NCBI GenBank assembly: GCA_021325435.1
Contig: JAJPHE010000154.1
Coordinates: forward strand, 1 to 34,208
Direction of reading: 5' to 3'
Source: Actinomycetota bacterium
GTDB lineage: Bacteria > Actinomycetota > Acidimicrobiia > Acidimicrobiales > JAJPHE01
DNA: 34,208 bases
In this document: positions 8,320 through 16,299 of the stretch, one piece after another
How the letters are laid out: each line of letters begins with the position of its first letter
Numbering within the stretch: position 1 is the stretch's first letter
The notes under the pieces: generated by a model
Told to the model about the DNA's origin: nothing
The model's database searches: none
The model's input: the letters and a program-made list of their open reading frames with translations, nothing else
Translations under genes and position numbers: made by a program

Positions 8320-9090
8320 ATGGCCCGGGTCCTGGTGGTTGACGACGAACCCGACATCGCCAAGCTCGTCCGCATCACGCTGGAGATGGACGGGCACGAG
8401 GTGACCGTCGCCAGCGACGGCCAGTCGGCGCTCGATCTGGTTGACGAGAACGCCTACGACGCCGTGCTGCTCGACCTCACGATGCCGGGCATGGACGGCT
8501 TCGACGTGCTCACCGCCCTCAAGTCCGACCCCGAGCCCTCCACCGCGTCGATCCCCGTCATCCTCCTCACCGCCCGCTCCGACCAGATGGACCGGATCCG
8601 GGGGGGCATCGAGGGGGCCGCCTTCTACCTGACCAAGCCGTTCTCGGGGTCGGACCTGCGGGCCCACCTCGGCCGCGCCCTCCAGGACGGAGCCGAGCCC
8701 GAGCTGCGCCGGGCCGCCCAGCGGGCCGCCCTCGAGCAGCTGGCTCGCATCGAGCGGGCCGAGCTCCAAGGCGGTGAGGACGTCCTCGAGGGCCAGGCCC
8801 GCCCCCGCCTGACCCGCCTCGACCACCCGCCGGAGCCTCGCCGGACCGCGCCCGGGCCGGCCCAGATCGACGCCGAAGCGGTGGCGTCGCTGTCCGACAA
8901 GCAGCGCGAGCTGCTCCGGGTGGTGCGCCAGACCCCGACCGTGCAACAGGCCGCCGCCGAGCTGGGGGTCAGCCGCTCGAACGTCTACGCCAGCCTCCGG
9001 CGCATCGCCCGGCGCCTCTCGGTGCCGAGCGTCCCCGAGCTGGTCAGCGTGGCCCGCCAGGGTGCGGTCCCCGGCCTCGCCGAGTCCTGA
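8320..9090 (+). CDS. Orphan response regulator with C-terminal helix-turn-helix
   Basis: 256 residues. An N-terminal receiver domain (1 to about 120) has the acidic pair Asp8/Asp9 in VVDDEP, the phospho-acceptor Asp52 in VLLDLTMPGMDGF, the Ser/Thr switch in ILLTARSD and the lysine in YLTKPFSGSDL. A charged linker rich in Arg, Pro and Glu follows. The C-terminus (about 195-250) holds a helix-turn-helix-like segment, VQQAAAELGVSRSNVYASLR, consistent with DNA binding; it resembles LuxR/sigma-region-4 folds but the family is not certain. No histidine kinase lies in the window. Its 3' end overlaps the chosen tilS start by 29 bases. Confidence 0.88.
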   Translation: MARVLVVDDEPDIAKLVRITLEMDGHEVTVASDGQSALDLVDENAYDAVLLDLTMPGMDGFDVLTALKSDPEPSTASIPVILLTARSDQMDRIRGGIEGAAFYLTKPFSGSDLRAHLGRALQDGAEPELRRAAQRAALEQLARIERAELQGGEDVLEGQARPRLTRLDHPPEPRRTAPGPAQIDAEAVASLSDKQRELLRVVRQTPTVQQAAAELGVSRSNVYASLRRIARRLSVPSVPELVSVARQGAVPGLAES

Positions 9091-10006
9091 ACCCGGCCAG
9101 CCGGCGGCGGAGCCGTCGGCCAGGGTCGTCCCGCGGCGCAGCGAGCTGTTGGCCCGCTGCGCCTTCCCGCCGGCGGGCACCGAGCTGACCTGCGCGGTGT
9201 CGGGAGGCGCCGACTCGATGGCGCTGATGATCCTCGCCGTGGAGGCCGGTTGCCGGGTGACCGCCGTCCACGTCGACCACGGGCTGCGGGCCGGCTCGTC
9301 CGCAGAGGCGGGTCTGGTGGCCGACGCCGCCGGCCGGTTCGGCGCCGCCTTCCGGTCCGAGCGGGTGGCGGTGGCCCCCGGCCCCAACCTCGAGGCCCGG
9401 GCCCGGGCCGCCCGTCGGCAGGTGCTGCCCCCCGACGCCGCCACCGGCCACACCGCCGACGACCAGGCCGAGACCATCCTGCTCAACCTGGTGCGAGGGG
9501 CGGGGCTCGACGGGCTCGCCGGCATCCGCCCCGGCCCCCGCCACCCCATCCTCGCCCTGCGCCGGGTCGAGACCCGCCAGCTGTGCGCCGAGCTCGGCGT
9601 GGCCATCGTCGAGGACCCCAGCAACGACGATCCGAGCCACCGGCGCAACCGGATCCGCCACCAGCTGCTGCCGCTGCTCGACGAGATCGCCGAGCGCGAC
9701 GTGGCCGCCGTTGTCGCCCGCCAGGCCGCCCTCCTCGCCGACGACGCCGACCTGCTCGACGCCCTCGCCGCCTCCATCGACCCGACGTCGGTCGCCGAGC
9801 TGGCGGCGGCGCCGGCGCCCCTCGCCCGCCGGGCCCTGCGCAGTTGGCTGCGCCAGGCCGACCCCGAAGGCGAGGCCCACCCCCCGACGCTCACCACCCT
9901 CGAGCGGGTGCTGGCCGTGGCCCGCCACGAGGCCCGTTCGGCCCAGATCGGCGGGGGGATCTCCGTCCACCGCCGAGCCGGACGGCTGCGCATCGAGCGC
10001 GGTTAG
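9062..10006 (+). CDS. tilS: tRNA(Ile)-lysidine synthetase
   Basis: Modifies C34 of tRNA-Ile(CAU) to lysidine with ATP and lysine, so that it reads AUA. 314 residues. The ATP pyrophosphatase PP-loop SGGADS is at residues 47-52, followed by VHVDHGLR and GHTADDQAETILLNLVRG. The NRIRHQLLPLL motif is also present. The C-terminal domain is short, as in other actinobacteria. The GTG at 9062 gives about 46 residues before the PP-loop and overlaps the regulator gene by 29 bases; a TTG at 9149 is an alternative with a short N-terminus. tilS followed by hpt is a classic bacterial arrangement. Confidence 0.92.
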   Translation: MRSPASPSPEPGQPAAEPSARVVPRRSELLARCAFPPAGTELTCAVSGGADSMALMILAVEAGCRVTAVHVDHGLRAGSSAEAGLVADAAGRFGAAFRSERVAVAPGPNLEARARAARRQVLPPDAATGHTADDQAETILLNLVRGAGLDGLAGIRPGPRHPILALRRVETRQLCAELGVAIVEDPSNDDPSHRRNRIRHQLLPLLDEIAERDVAAVVARQAALLADDADLLDALAASIDPTSVAELAAAPAPLARRALRSWLRQADPEGEAHPPTLTTLERVLAVARHEARSAQIGGGISVHRRAGRLRIERG

Positions 10007-10009
10007 CCT
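10004..10009 (+). promoter_or_regulatory. -10-like TAGCCT, leaderless promoter for hpt
   Basis: TAGCCT is followed by 7 bases and the hpt ATG (10017), so transcription would begin at or next to the start codon. Its TAG is the tilS stop codon. No ribosome binding site is seen before hpt. Confidence 0.5.
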
Positions 10010-10016
10010 GCGCCCG

Positions 10017-10589
10017 ATGACGGCGCCGGAACGGCCCGCGCTGGACACCTACCGCGACGACCCGCTCCTCGGCGACGTGGTGGTGTCCCACGACGCCCTC
10101 GAGGCGCGGGTGGGGGAGCTCGGCGAGCAGATCGCCGCCGACTACCGCGACCGCCCCCCGCTCATGGTCGGCGTGCTCAAAGGGGCGTTCATGTTCATGG
10201 CCGACCTGTCGCGCGCCGTCGGGCTCCCCGTCGAATGCGACTTCATGGCCGTCTCCTCCTACGGCAGCGCCACCAAGACCTCCGGGGTGGTCCGCATCGT
10301 GAAGGACCTCGACGCCGATCTGACCGGCCGCCACGTGCTCCTCGTCGAAGACATCGTCGACTCGGGGCTGACCCTTTCCTACGTGCGGCGCAACCTGGTG
10401 GCCCGCAACCCGGCCAGCCTCGAGGTGTGCGCCCTGTTGGTGAAGGAGGGGCTGCAGCGAGCCGATCCGGACCTGCGCTACGTCGGGTTCCGCATCCCGC
10501 CGGTGTTCGTGGTCGGCTACGGCCTCGACGTCGCCGAGCGCTACCGCAACCTCCCGGAGATCCGCGTCTACGAGGGCCCGGTCGGGTAA
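10017..10589 (+). CDS. hpt: Hypoxanthine(-guanine) phosphoribosyltransferase
   Basis: Salvages hypoxanthine/guanine to IMP/GMP using PRPP. 190 residues, a typical size. The PRPP-binding signature [18 protein letters not shown] is near residue 110, with the upstream [15 protein letters not shown] loop and the C-terminal [20 protein letters not shown] segment that closes over the base. The ATG at 10017 is the first start after the tilS stop and fits the leaderless arrangement. In many actinobacteria ftsH comes next; here folE follows after 8 bases. Confidence 0.95.
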   Translation: MTAPERPALDTYRDDPLLGDVVVSHDALEARVGELGEQIAADYRDRPPLMVGVLKGAFMFMADLSRAVGLPVECDFMAVSSYGSATKTSGVVRIVKDLDADLTGRHVLLVEDIVDSGLTLSYVRRNLVARNPASLEVCALLVKEGLQRADPDLRYVGFRIPPVFVVGYGLDVAERYRNLPEIRVYEGPVG

Positions 10590-10597
10590 GGGCCGGG

Positions 10598-11167
10598 GTG
10601 GGAGTGGATGTCGCCCGCGTCGAGCGGGCGGTGCGCGAGATCCTCGCCGCCGTGGGGGAGGACCCCGACCGCGACGGGCTGGCCCGCACGCCGGCGCGGG
10701 TGGCGGCCATGTACGCCGAGGTGTTCTCCGGGCTGGCCGAGGACCCCGCCGACCACCTGGCCGTCACCTTCGAGCTGGATCACGACGAGATGGTCATGAT
10801 CCGCGACATCCCCTTCTACAGCGTGTGCGAGCACCACCTGGTGCCGTTCATCGGCAAGGCCCACGTCGCCTACATCCCGAACGACGACGGCCGCATCACC
10901 GGGCTGTCCAAGCTGGCCCGGCTGGTCGAGGGGTTCTCCCGCCGGCCCCAGGTCCAGGAGCGGCTGACCACCCAGATCGCCGACGCCCTCGTCGAACGGC
11001 TCGAGCCCCGGGGCGTGCTCGTCGTCATCGAGGCCGAGCACCTCTGCATGTCCATGCGGGGGGTGCGCAAGCCCGGCACCGTCACGGTGACGTCCCAGGT
11101 CAGGGGGCTCTTTCGTACCAATCCGGCCACCCGGGCCGAGGCGGTCCAGTTCATCCACGGTCACTGA
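10598..11167 (+). CDS. folE: GTP cyclohydrolase I (type IA)
   Basis: First enzyme of folate synthesis: GTP to 7,8-dihydroneopterin triphosphate plus formate. 189 residues from GTG 10598; a second GTG at 10604 is nearly as good and better spaced from a G-rich SD-like run. The zinc and catalytic residues are in [12 protein letters not shown] (Cys77, His79, His80) and in [11 protein letters not shown] (second zinc cysteine). [16 protein letters not shown] is the usual N-terminal motif and the protein ends at the family's conserved C-terminus. It opens the folate part of the cluster (folE, folP, phosphatase-like gene, folB, folK). Confidence 0.96.
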   Translation: MGVDVARVERAVREILAAVGEDPDRDGLARTPARVAAMYAEVFSGLAEDPADHLAVTFELDHDEMVMIRDIPFYSVCEHHLVPFIGKAHVAYIPNDDGRITGLSKLARLVEGFSRRPQVQERLTTQIADALVERLEPRGVLVVIEAEHLCMSMRGVRKPGTVTVTSQVRGLFRTNPATRAEAVQFIHGH

Positions 11168-11185
11168 CCGGCCAGTGGCCACCGG

Positions 11186-11191
11186 TACTCT
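11186..11191 (+). promoter_or_regulatory. -10-like TACTCT, leaderless promoter for folP
   Basis: TACTCT lies exactly 7 bases before the ATG at 11199. A weak -35 match CTGACC occurs at 11164-11169 with a 16-base spacer. This favours 11199 over the upstream GTG at 11175 as the folP start. Confidence 0.5.
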
Positions 11192-11198
11192 GGCCCTC

Positions 11199-11975
11199 AT
11201 GCGGCCCCTCGTCATGGGCGTGCTGAACGTCACCCCCGACTCGTTCTCCGACGGCGGGGAGTGGTTCGAAGCCGACGCCGCCGTGGCCCGGGGACTGGAG
11301 ATGGCCGAAGAGGGTGCCGACGTGGTCGACGTCGGGGGCGAGTCGAGCCGGCCCGGGGCCGACCCCGTCCCCCAGGAGGAGGAGCTGCGCCGGGTCGTGC
11401 CGGTCGTGGCCGCCCTCGCCCCCCGGGTGCGGGTGTCGATCGACACGGTGAAGCCGGCCGTGGCCCGGGCCGCCGTCGAGGCCGGCGCCACTCTCATCAA
11501 CGACATATCCGGCACCCTGGCCTCGGTGGCCGCCCAGGCCGGGGTCGGCTGGGTGGCCATGCACATGCGAGGGGACCCGAAGACCATGCAGTCCCTCGCC
11601 GCCTACGACGACGTGGTGGGCGAGGTGTGCGCCCGCCTGGCCGAGCTGGTCGCCGGGGCCGAGGCCGCCGGCATCGAGGAGGTCTGGGTCGACCCGGGCC
11701 TGGGCTTCGCCAAGACCGCCGCCCACAACCTGGCCCTCCTCGCCTCCCTCGACCGGTTGGCCGCCCTGGGGCGGCCGGTGCTGGTGGGCGCGAGCCGCAA
11801 GAGCTTCCTCGGCCCGCTGTCCGCCCGCGCCGGTGAGGACCCCGCCCCGGTCGACGACCGGGCCGAGGCGTCCCTGGCCGCGGCGGTGTGGGCCATGGAC
11901 CGGGGGGCGGCCATGGTGCGGGTCCACGACGTGGCCGCCACCCTGCAGGCCGCCGCCCTGGTGGGGGAGGGCTGA
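11199..11975 (+). CDS. folP: Dihydropteroate synthase
   Basis: Condenses 6-hydroxymethyl-dihydropterin pyrophosphate with p-aminobenzoate; the sulfonamide target. 258 residues from ATG 11199. Signatures in order: MGVLNVTPDSFSDGG (residues 6-20), VDVGGESSRPGA, VSIDTVKP, LINDISGT, VDPGLGFAKT and VLVGASRKSF. The protein begins MRPLVMGVLNV, the usual distance from the first loop; the GTG at 11175 would add eight residues upstream of a -10-like hexamer. A purine-rich GGGGGAGG near its end serves the next gene. Confidence 0.96.
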   Translation: MRPLVMGVLNVTPDSFSDGGEWFEADAAVARGLEMAEEGADVVDVGGESSRPGADPVPQEEELRRVVPVVAALAPRVRVSIDTVKPAVARAAVEAGATLINDISGTLASVAAQAGVGWVAMHMRGDPKTMQSLAAYDDVVGEVCARLAELVAGAEAAGIEEVWVDPGLGFAKTAAHNLALLASLDRLAALGRPVLVGASRKSFLGPLSARAGEDPAPVDDRAEASLAAAVWAMDRGAAMVRVHDVAATLQAAALVGEG

Positions 11976-11976
11976 G

Positions 11977-12477
11977 GTGCCGATGAAGGGACGGTGGGCG
12001 GCGGGCATCCCGCCCCGCAACTTCACCTGGATCCTGGCCGACCAGCTGGCGGTCAGCGAGCGCCCCGGCGGCTACGCCCGCAACCACCGCAAGGTCCGCC
12101 GCCAGGAGGAGATCATCTGGCTGCGCGAGCAGGGCTTCACCCGCATCGTGTCGCTGCTGCACTCCCCCCACAACCTCCACGCCTACGAGGAGGAGGGGAT
12201 CAACTGGTCGCACATGCCGGTGGCGACCAGCGGCGACGTGACCGAGGAGCTCACCGACCTCTTCCGCAGCGTCGACGCCTGGCTGGCCGCCGGCGAGCGG
12301 CTGCTGGTCCACCAAGAGGAGCTCGGGGACCGGGTCATGGGCGTGATGGCCGGCTACCTGCTGTGGACCCGCCGGCTGGAGGACCCGCCCCAGGCGGTGA
12401 CGGTCATCGAGCGCATGCTGAAGCGGCACATGGGGCCGTCCGGGCGCGAGCTGCTGACCATGGTGAAGCCCGCCTGA
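11977..12477 (+). CDS. Tyrosine/dual-specificity phosphatase-like protein without the catalytic cysteine
   Basis: 166 residues from GTG 11977 (GGGGGAGG at 11963-11970 is well spaced); ATG 11983 is the alternative. The layout resembles small PTP/DSP folds: a strand with GFTRIVSLLHSP, then INWSHMPVATSGDVTEELTD, then a P-loop-like segment LLVHQEELGDRVMGVMAGYLL. The family signature is His-Cys-x5-Arg; here it reads His112-Gln113-x5-Arg119, so the nucleophile is Gln (codon CAA, 12313-12315) while the His, the Arg and the helix after it remain. By known mechanism it should not act as a cysteine phosphatase. It lies one base after folP and 30 before folB, so it is probably made with the folate enzymes. 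A phosphate/pterin-binding or regulatory role is a guess; the fold call itself is by eye. Confidence 0.65.
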   Translation: MPMKGRWAAGIPPRNFTWILADQLAVSERPGGYARNHRKVRRQEEIIWLREQGFTRIVSLLHSPHNLHAYEEEGINWSHMPVATSGDVTEELTDLFRSVDAWLAAGERLLVHQEELGDRVMGVMAGYLLWTRRLEDPPQAVTVIERMLKRHMGPSGRELLTMVKPA

Positions 12478-12507
12478 GGGCGGGCGGTCCGCTGGGGGTG
12501 ATAGTTG

Positions 12508-12867
12508 GTGGCCGACTCGATTCAGGTGCGGGGGCTGCGGGTGATGGGCACCCACGGGGTGTTGCCCGAGGAGCGCCAGCGGGCCCAGCCCTTCGAGGTC
12601 GACCTCGACCTGCAGGTGGACGTCACCCGGGCCGGCGCCACCGACGACCTCGACGACACGGTCGACTACGGGGCGGTGATCGAGCTGGTCGACCGGCTGG
12701 TCTCCACCGAGAGCTGCCGCCTGCTCGAGACCCTCGCCCAGCGCATCGCCGACGCCGTCTTGTCCGAGCCGACCGTGGCCGCCGTCACCGTGGCCGTGCG
12801 CAAGCTGCACCCCCCGGTCGCCGCCGACGTCACCTCGGTAGGGGTGAGCATCACCCGCTCCCGTTGA
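12508..12867 (+). CDS. folB: Dihydroneopterin aldolase
   Basis: Cleaves 7,8-dihydroneopterin to 6-hydroxymethyl-dihydropterin and glycolaldehyde. 119 residues, typical. Features: IQVRGLRVMGTHGVLPEER with the active-site Glu, TVDYGAVIELVDRL, LLETLAQRIADAVL and the C-terminal VAVRKLHPPVA with the catalytic Lys. GTG 12508 is preceded by GGGGGTG at 12494-12500 (7-base spacing); TTG at 12505 is in frame directly before it. folK follows after 7 bases. Confidence 0.94.
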   Translation: MADSIQVRGLRVMGTHGVLPEERQRAQPFEVDLDLQVDVTRAGATDDLDDTVDYGAVIELVDRLVSTESCRLLETLAQRIADAVLSEPTVAAVTVAVRKLHPPVAADVTSVGVSITRSR

Positions 12868-12874
12868 CGTCCCG

Positions 12875-13348
12875 GTGAGGGCCTTCCTCGGCCTCGGCTC
12901 CAACCTGGGGGACCGCTGGGCCCACCTGCGTTCGGCGGTGGAGGCGCTGCGAGCCGCCGCCGCCGTCACCTCGGTGCGGGTGTCCCCCGTCTACGAGACG
13001 GACCCGGTCGGCGGCCCCGAGGGGCAGGGCCCCTACCTGAACGCGGTGGCCGAGCTGACCACGACCCTCGACCCCAGGGCCCTTCTCGACCTGGCCCACG
13101 CCCTCGAGGAGGCGGCCGGCCGGGTGCGGGCCGAGCGCTGGGGCCCCCGCACCCTCGACGTCGACGTCCTGCTGCTCGGCGACGCCGGGGAGATCGCCGT
13201 CGACGAGGCGGACCTGGTGGTGCCCCACCCCCGGATGTGGGAGCGCCGCTTCGTCGTCGCCCCCCTCTCCGACCTGGCCCCCGAGCTGGTTCGGGACGGG
13301 TCGGAGGCCCGGCTGGAAGGAAAAGTCCGCCGGGTGGGTAATCTGTAA
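12875..13348 (+). CDS. folK: 2-amino-4-hydroxy-6-hydroxymethyldihydropteridine diphosphokinase (HPPK)
   Basis: Pyrophosphorylates 6-hydroxymethyl-dihydropterin with ATP to make the FolP substrate. 157 residues. Signatures: [16 protein letters not shown] at the N-terminus, [21 protein letters not shown], the HPPK motif [16 protein letters not shown] (about residues 88-103) and [20 protein letters not shown]. The GTG start lies immediately before the conserved N-terminus. It ends the folate block; a small gap with a possible promoter leads into panC. Confidence 0.96.
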   Translation: MRAFLGLGSNLGDRWAHLRSAVEALRAAAAVTSVRVSPVYETDPVGGPEGQGPYLNAVAELTTTLDPRALLDLAHALEEAAGRVRAERWGPRTLDVDVLLLGDAGEIAVDEADLVVPHPRMWERRFVVAPLSDLAPELVRDGSEARLEGKVRRVGNL

Positions 13349-13395
13349 GGCACGAACGGCACCCCGGACGGGGGCTGGAACGTGCAGGAGAGACA
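13339..13395 (+). promoter_or_regulatory. Possible promoter, leader and ribosome binding site of panC
   Basis: TAATCT at 13339-13344, inside the last codons of folK, is a reasonable -10; transcription would start near 13351 and give a leader of about 45 bases. AGGAG at 13386-13390 is the clearest Shine-Dalgarno in this part of the cluster and sits 5 bases before TTG 13396, which decides the panC start. No good -35 was found. Confidence 0.4.
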
Positions 13396-14304
13396 TTGGA
13401 GCTGGTGACCTCCGTCGCCGATTTCTCGGCGGCGCTCGACGCCCACCGGGCCGCGGGCCGGTCGGTGGGCCTGGTGCCCACCATGGGCGCCCTCCACGAC
13501 GGCCACGCCTCGCTGATCCGGCGCGCCGGCGCCGACTGCGACGTGGTGGCGGTGACGATCTTCGTCAACCCCCTGCAGTTCGGGCCGGCCGAGGACTTCG
13601 ACGCCTACCCCCGCACCCTCGATGCGGACCTGGCCGTAGCCGGCGCCGCCGGCGCCTCGATCGTGTGCGCCCCGTCGGTCGCCGAGATGTACCCCGCCCC
13701 GGTGCTGACCACGGTCCACGTCGCCGGGCTCACCGACACCCTCGAAGGGGCCAGCCGCCCCTCCCACTTCGACGGGGTGGCCACTGTCGTGGCCAAGCTG
13801 TTCTCCATGGCCGGGCGGTGCCGGGCCTACTTCGGGGAGAAGGACTACCAGCAGCTCGCCGTGGTGCGCCGCATGTCCGCCGACCTGTCCATGCCGGTCG
13901 AGGTGATCGGCTGCCCGACCGTGCGCGAGCCCGACGGGCTGGCCCTGTCGAGCCGCAACGCCTACCTCTCGGCCGACGAGCGGGCCGCCGCCCCCACCCT
14001 CCACGCCGCCCTGCGGGCCGGAGCGGCCGCCGTCGAGGCCGGCGAGACCGACCCCGCCGCGGTGCGGGCCGCCATGGGCGCGGTGGTGGCGACCGAGCCC
14101 CGCTTGCGCCTCGACTACGCCGAGGCGGTCGACGCCGCCACCCTCGCCGTGCCCGCCCGCCTGGCCGGCGAGGTCCGGCTGCTCATCGCCGCCCGCCTCG
14201 GCGCCACCCGCCTCATCGACAACCTCGGAGTCACCGTCCCCACCTCGCCGACCCACGGCGCGACCGAACCCAGAAAGGCAGGCCACGCATGCGCCGGCGC
14301 ATGA
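13396..14304 (+). CDS. panC: Pantothenate synthetase
   Basis: Joins pantoate and beta-alanine with ATP via pantoyl-adenylate. 302 residues. [18 protein letters not shown] (about residues 27-44) carries the HIGH-like motif, followed by [37 protein letters not shown] and the KMSKS-equivalent [11 protein letters not shown]. The TTG start is supported by a strong upstream AGGAG. About 15 C-terminal residues ([13 protein letters not shown] region) are unconserved and overlap the panD start by 16 bases, coupling synthesis of the beta-alanine producer to its user. Confidence 0.95.
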   Translation: MELVTSVADFSAALDAHRAAGRSVGLVPTMGALHDGHASLIRRAGADCDVVAVTIFVNPLQFGPAEDFDAYPRTLDADLAVAGAAGASIVCAPSVAEMYPAPVLTTVHVAGLTDTLEGASRPSHFDGVATVVAKLFSMAGRCRAYFGEKDYQQLAVVRRMSADLSMPVEVIGCPTVREPDGLALSSRNAYLSADERAAAPTLHAALRAGAAAVEAGETDPAAVRAAMGAVVATEPRLRLDYAEAVDAATLAVPARLAGEVRLLIAARLGATRLIDNLGVTVPTSPTHGATEPRKAGHACAGA

Positions 14305-14669
14305 TGAAGTCCAAGATCCACCGGGCGACCGTCACCGACGCCAACCTGAACTACGTCGGGTCGATCACCCTCGACACCCGTCTCATGGAGGCGGCCGACA
14401 TCCTCGAGTGGGAGCAGGTCGCCGTCCTCGACATCGACAACGGCAACCGGTTCGAGACCTACGTGATACCCGGCGGCCCGGGCGAGGTCTGCCTCAACGG
14501 GGCCGCCGCCCGCCTCGTCCACCCCGGCGACAAGGTGATCGTCATCACCTACGCCGACTACGAGGCGGCCGAGCTGGCCGGCTTCGAGCCGCGGGTCGTG
14601 CACGTCGACTCCTCCAACCGCATCGTCGACGAGCCCCACGGGGCCGAGGTGCGCCGGCTGGGCGCGTAG
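14289..14669 (+). CDS. panD: Aspartate 1-decarboxylase (pyruvoyl enzyme precursor)
   Basis: Makes beta-alanine from aspartate for pantothenate synthesis. 126 residues. The proenzyme self-cleaves between Gly24 and Ser25 in NYVGSIT, and the new Ser becomes the pyruvoyl group. Starting at ATG 14289 places the pair at exactly residues 24/25, as in the E. coli enzyme, which supports this start over ATG 14301. Other signatures are [24 protein letters not shown] and [17 protein letters not shown]. The stop TAG is part of a -10-like element for nadB. Confidence 0.96.
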   Translation: MRRRMMKSKIHRATVTDANLNYVGSITLDTRLMEAADILEWEQVAVLDIDNGNRFETYVIPGGPGEVCLNGAAARLVHPGDKVIVITYADYEAAELAGFEPRVVHVDSSNRIVDEPHGAEVRRLGA

Positions 14670-14672
14670 CCT
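14667..14672 (+). promoter_or_regulatory. -10-like TAGCCT, leaderless promoter for nadB
   Basis: TAGCCT is followed by 7 bases and GTG 14680. The TAG is the panD stop codon, exactly as at tilS/hpt. There is no ribosome binding site before nadB. Confidence 0.5.
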
Positions 14673-14679
14673 CCCCGGC

Positions 14680-16299
14680 GTGAGCGCCGCCGGCACCGAC
14701 GCCTCCCCGCTCGACGTCCTCGTCCTCGGCAGCGGAGTGGCCGGCCTGTCCGCCGCCGTGCGGGCCGCCGGGGTGGAGGGGCTGTCGGCGGGAGTGCTCA
14801 CCAAGGCCGACCTGGCCCAGTCGGCCACCCGCTGGGCCCAGGGGGGAATCGCCGCCGTCCTCGGCGGGGACGAGGACTCGACCGACCTCCACCTGGCCGA
14901 CACCCTCGGCGCCGGCGCCGGCCTGTGCGACACCGACGCCGTGCGGGTGCTGGTCGACGAGGGGCCGGCCCGGGTCAACGACCTCATCGCCATGGGGGCG
15001 GTGTTCGACCGCTACCCCGAAGGGGGACTGGCCCGGGCCCGCGAGGGCGGCCACTCCATGGCCCGCATCCTCCACGCCGGCGGGGCCGCCACCGGCGCCG
15101 AGATCGAACGGGCCCTCGTCGAGGCGGTGCGCCAGACGGCGGCGGCCATCTGGGAGGGATGGTTCGCCCTCGACCTCGTCGTCGAGGACGGCCGGTGCGT
15201 GGGCGTCACCGTCCTCGACCCCGCCGGTCGGGTGAGCGAGATCCGCGCCACCCACCTGGTGCTGGCCACCGGCGGGGCCGGCCAGATGTTCGCCGTCACC
15301 ACCAACCCGACCCAGGCGACGGGCGACGCCGTGGCCATGGCCCTGCGGGCCGGGGCGGCGGTCGCCGACGTCGAGTTCATGCAGTTCCACCCCACGGCCC
15401 TCCACCACCCGGCCATGCCCCGCCCGCTCCTCTCCGAGGCGCTGCGGGGTCACGGGGCGCTGCTGCGCGACGCCGACGGCGAGCGCTTCGTCGACGAGCT
15501 GCTACCCCGCGACGTGGTCGCCCGGGCCATGACGGCCCGCATGCTCGACCAGGGCGTCGACCACCTGTGGCTCGACGCCACCGGGCTGGAGCGCTTCGAC
15601 GAGCGGTTCCCCACCATCGCCGCCTCGGTCCGCCAGGTGGGGCTGGACCCGGCCGCCGACTGGCTCCCCATCGCCCCGGCCGCCCACTACCTGTCCGGTG
15701 GTGTGGTGACCGACCTGTGCGGGGCGTCGAGCATCCCCGGGCTGTGGGCGTGCGGCGAGGCGGCCTGCACCGGCGTGCACGGGGCCAACCGGCTGGCCTC
15801 CAACTCGCTGCTCGAGGGGATGGTCTTCGCCCCCCGGGTGGTCGAGGCCATCCTCGCCGGCACCGACGCCCCCCAACCGACCGGCGCCATGCGGGCGGTG
15901 CTGGACGGCTCCGCCGGCCCCGACGTGATCGGAGGCCGCCCTCTGGCCCTCGAGCTGCCGGGCGGCGCCGGCGGCGGCGCCGACGACGTCGGCGGGCCGG
16001 CCAACCCGGCCAAGGAGCGTGACCGTCTCCAGCGGGCCATGACCCACGGCGCCGGGGTGCTGCGCTCGTCCGAGTCGCTCGCCGCCACTGCCGAGGTGGT
16101 CGCCGGCGTCCTGTCCGACCTCTCCGATCGGCCGCCCACGCCCGAGGTGGCCGAGCTGCGCAACGTGGCCACCGCGGCGTGGGCGCTGCTGCGGGCCGCC
16201 GCCGCCCGCACCGAGAGCCGGGGGGCCCACACCCGCACCGACCACCCTGACACCCGGCCGGAGTGGCGGTGCCGGCTCGTGTTCGGCGGTGCCCGGTGA
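14680..16299 (+). CDS. nadB: L-aspartate oxidase
   Basis: FAD enzyme oxidising aspartate to iminoaspartate, the first step of de novo NAD synthesis. 539 residues. FAD-binding VLVLGSGVAGLSAAVRAA is near the N-terminus, SATRWAQGGIAAVLGGDEDS follows, then LHAGGAATGAEI, the active-site EFMQFHPTALHH, LLSEALRGHGALL and the C-terminal GANRLASNSLLEGMVF. These distinguish it from succinate dehydrogenase flavoprotein. It overlaps nadC by four bases. nadA (quinolinate synthase), a frequent partner in actinobacterial operons, is not in the window. Confidence 0.95.
   Translation: MSAAGTDASPLDVLVLGSGVAGLSAAVRAAGVEGLSAGVLTKADLAQSATRWAQGGIAAVLGGDEDSTDLHLADTLGAGAGLCDTDAVRVLVDEGPARVNDLIAMGAVFDRYPEGGLARAREGGHSMARILHAGGAATGAEIERALVEAVRQTAAAIWEGWFALDLVVEDGRCVGVTVLDPAGRVSEIRATHLVLATGGAGQMFAVTTNPTQATGDAVAMALRAGAAVADVEFMQFHPTALHHPAMPRPLLSEALRGHGALLRDADGERFVDELLPRDVVARAMTARMLDQGVDHLWLDATGLERFDERFPTIAASVRQVGLDPAADWLPIAPAAHYLSGGVVTDLCGASSIPGLWACGEAACTGVHGANRLASNSLLEGMVFAPRVVEAILAGTDAPQPTGAMRAVLDGSAGPDVIGGRPLALELPGGAGGGADDVGGPANPAKERDRLQRAMTHGAGVLRSSESLAATAEVVAGVLSDLSDRPPTPEVAELRNVATAAWALLRAAAARTESRGAHTRTDHPDTRPEWRCRLVFGGAR

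Noticed and set aside
8272-9993. 573-residue reverse ORF opposite the regulator and tilS
   Set aside because: Shadow frame with no domain; both forward genes are clear.
11977-12477. Calling the phosphatase-like gene the missing dihydroneopterin triphosphate phosphatase
   Set aside because: Context is suggestive, but the nucleophilic Cys is Gln; no sequence evidence supports the activity.
11497-12969. 490-residue reverse ORF across folP, the phosphatase-like gene and folB
   Set aside because: Shadow frame; the forward genes are conserved or well placed.
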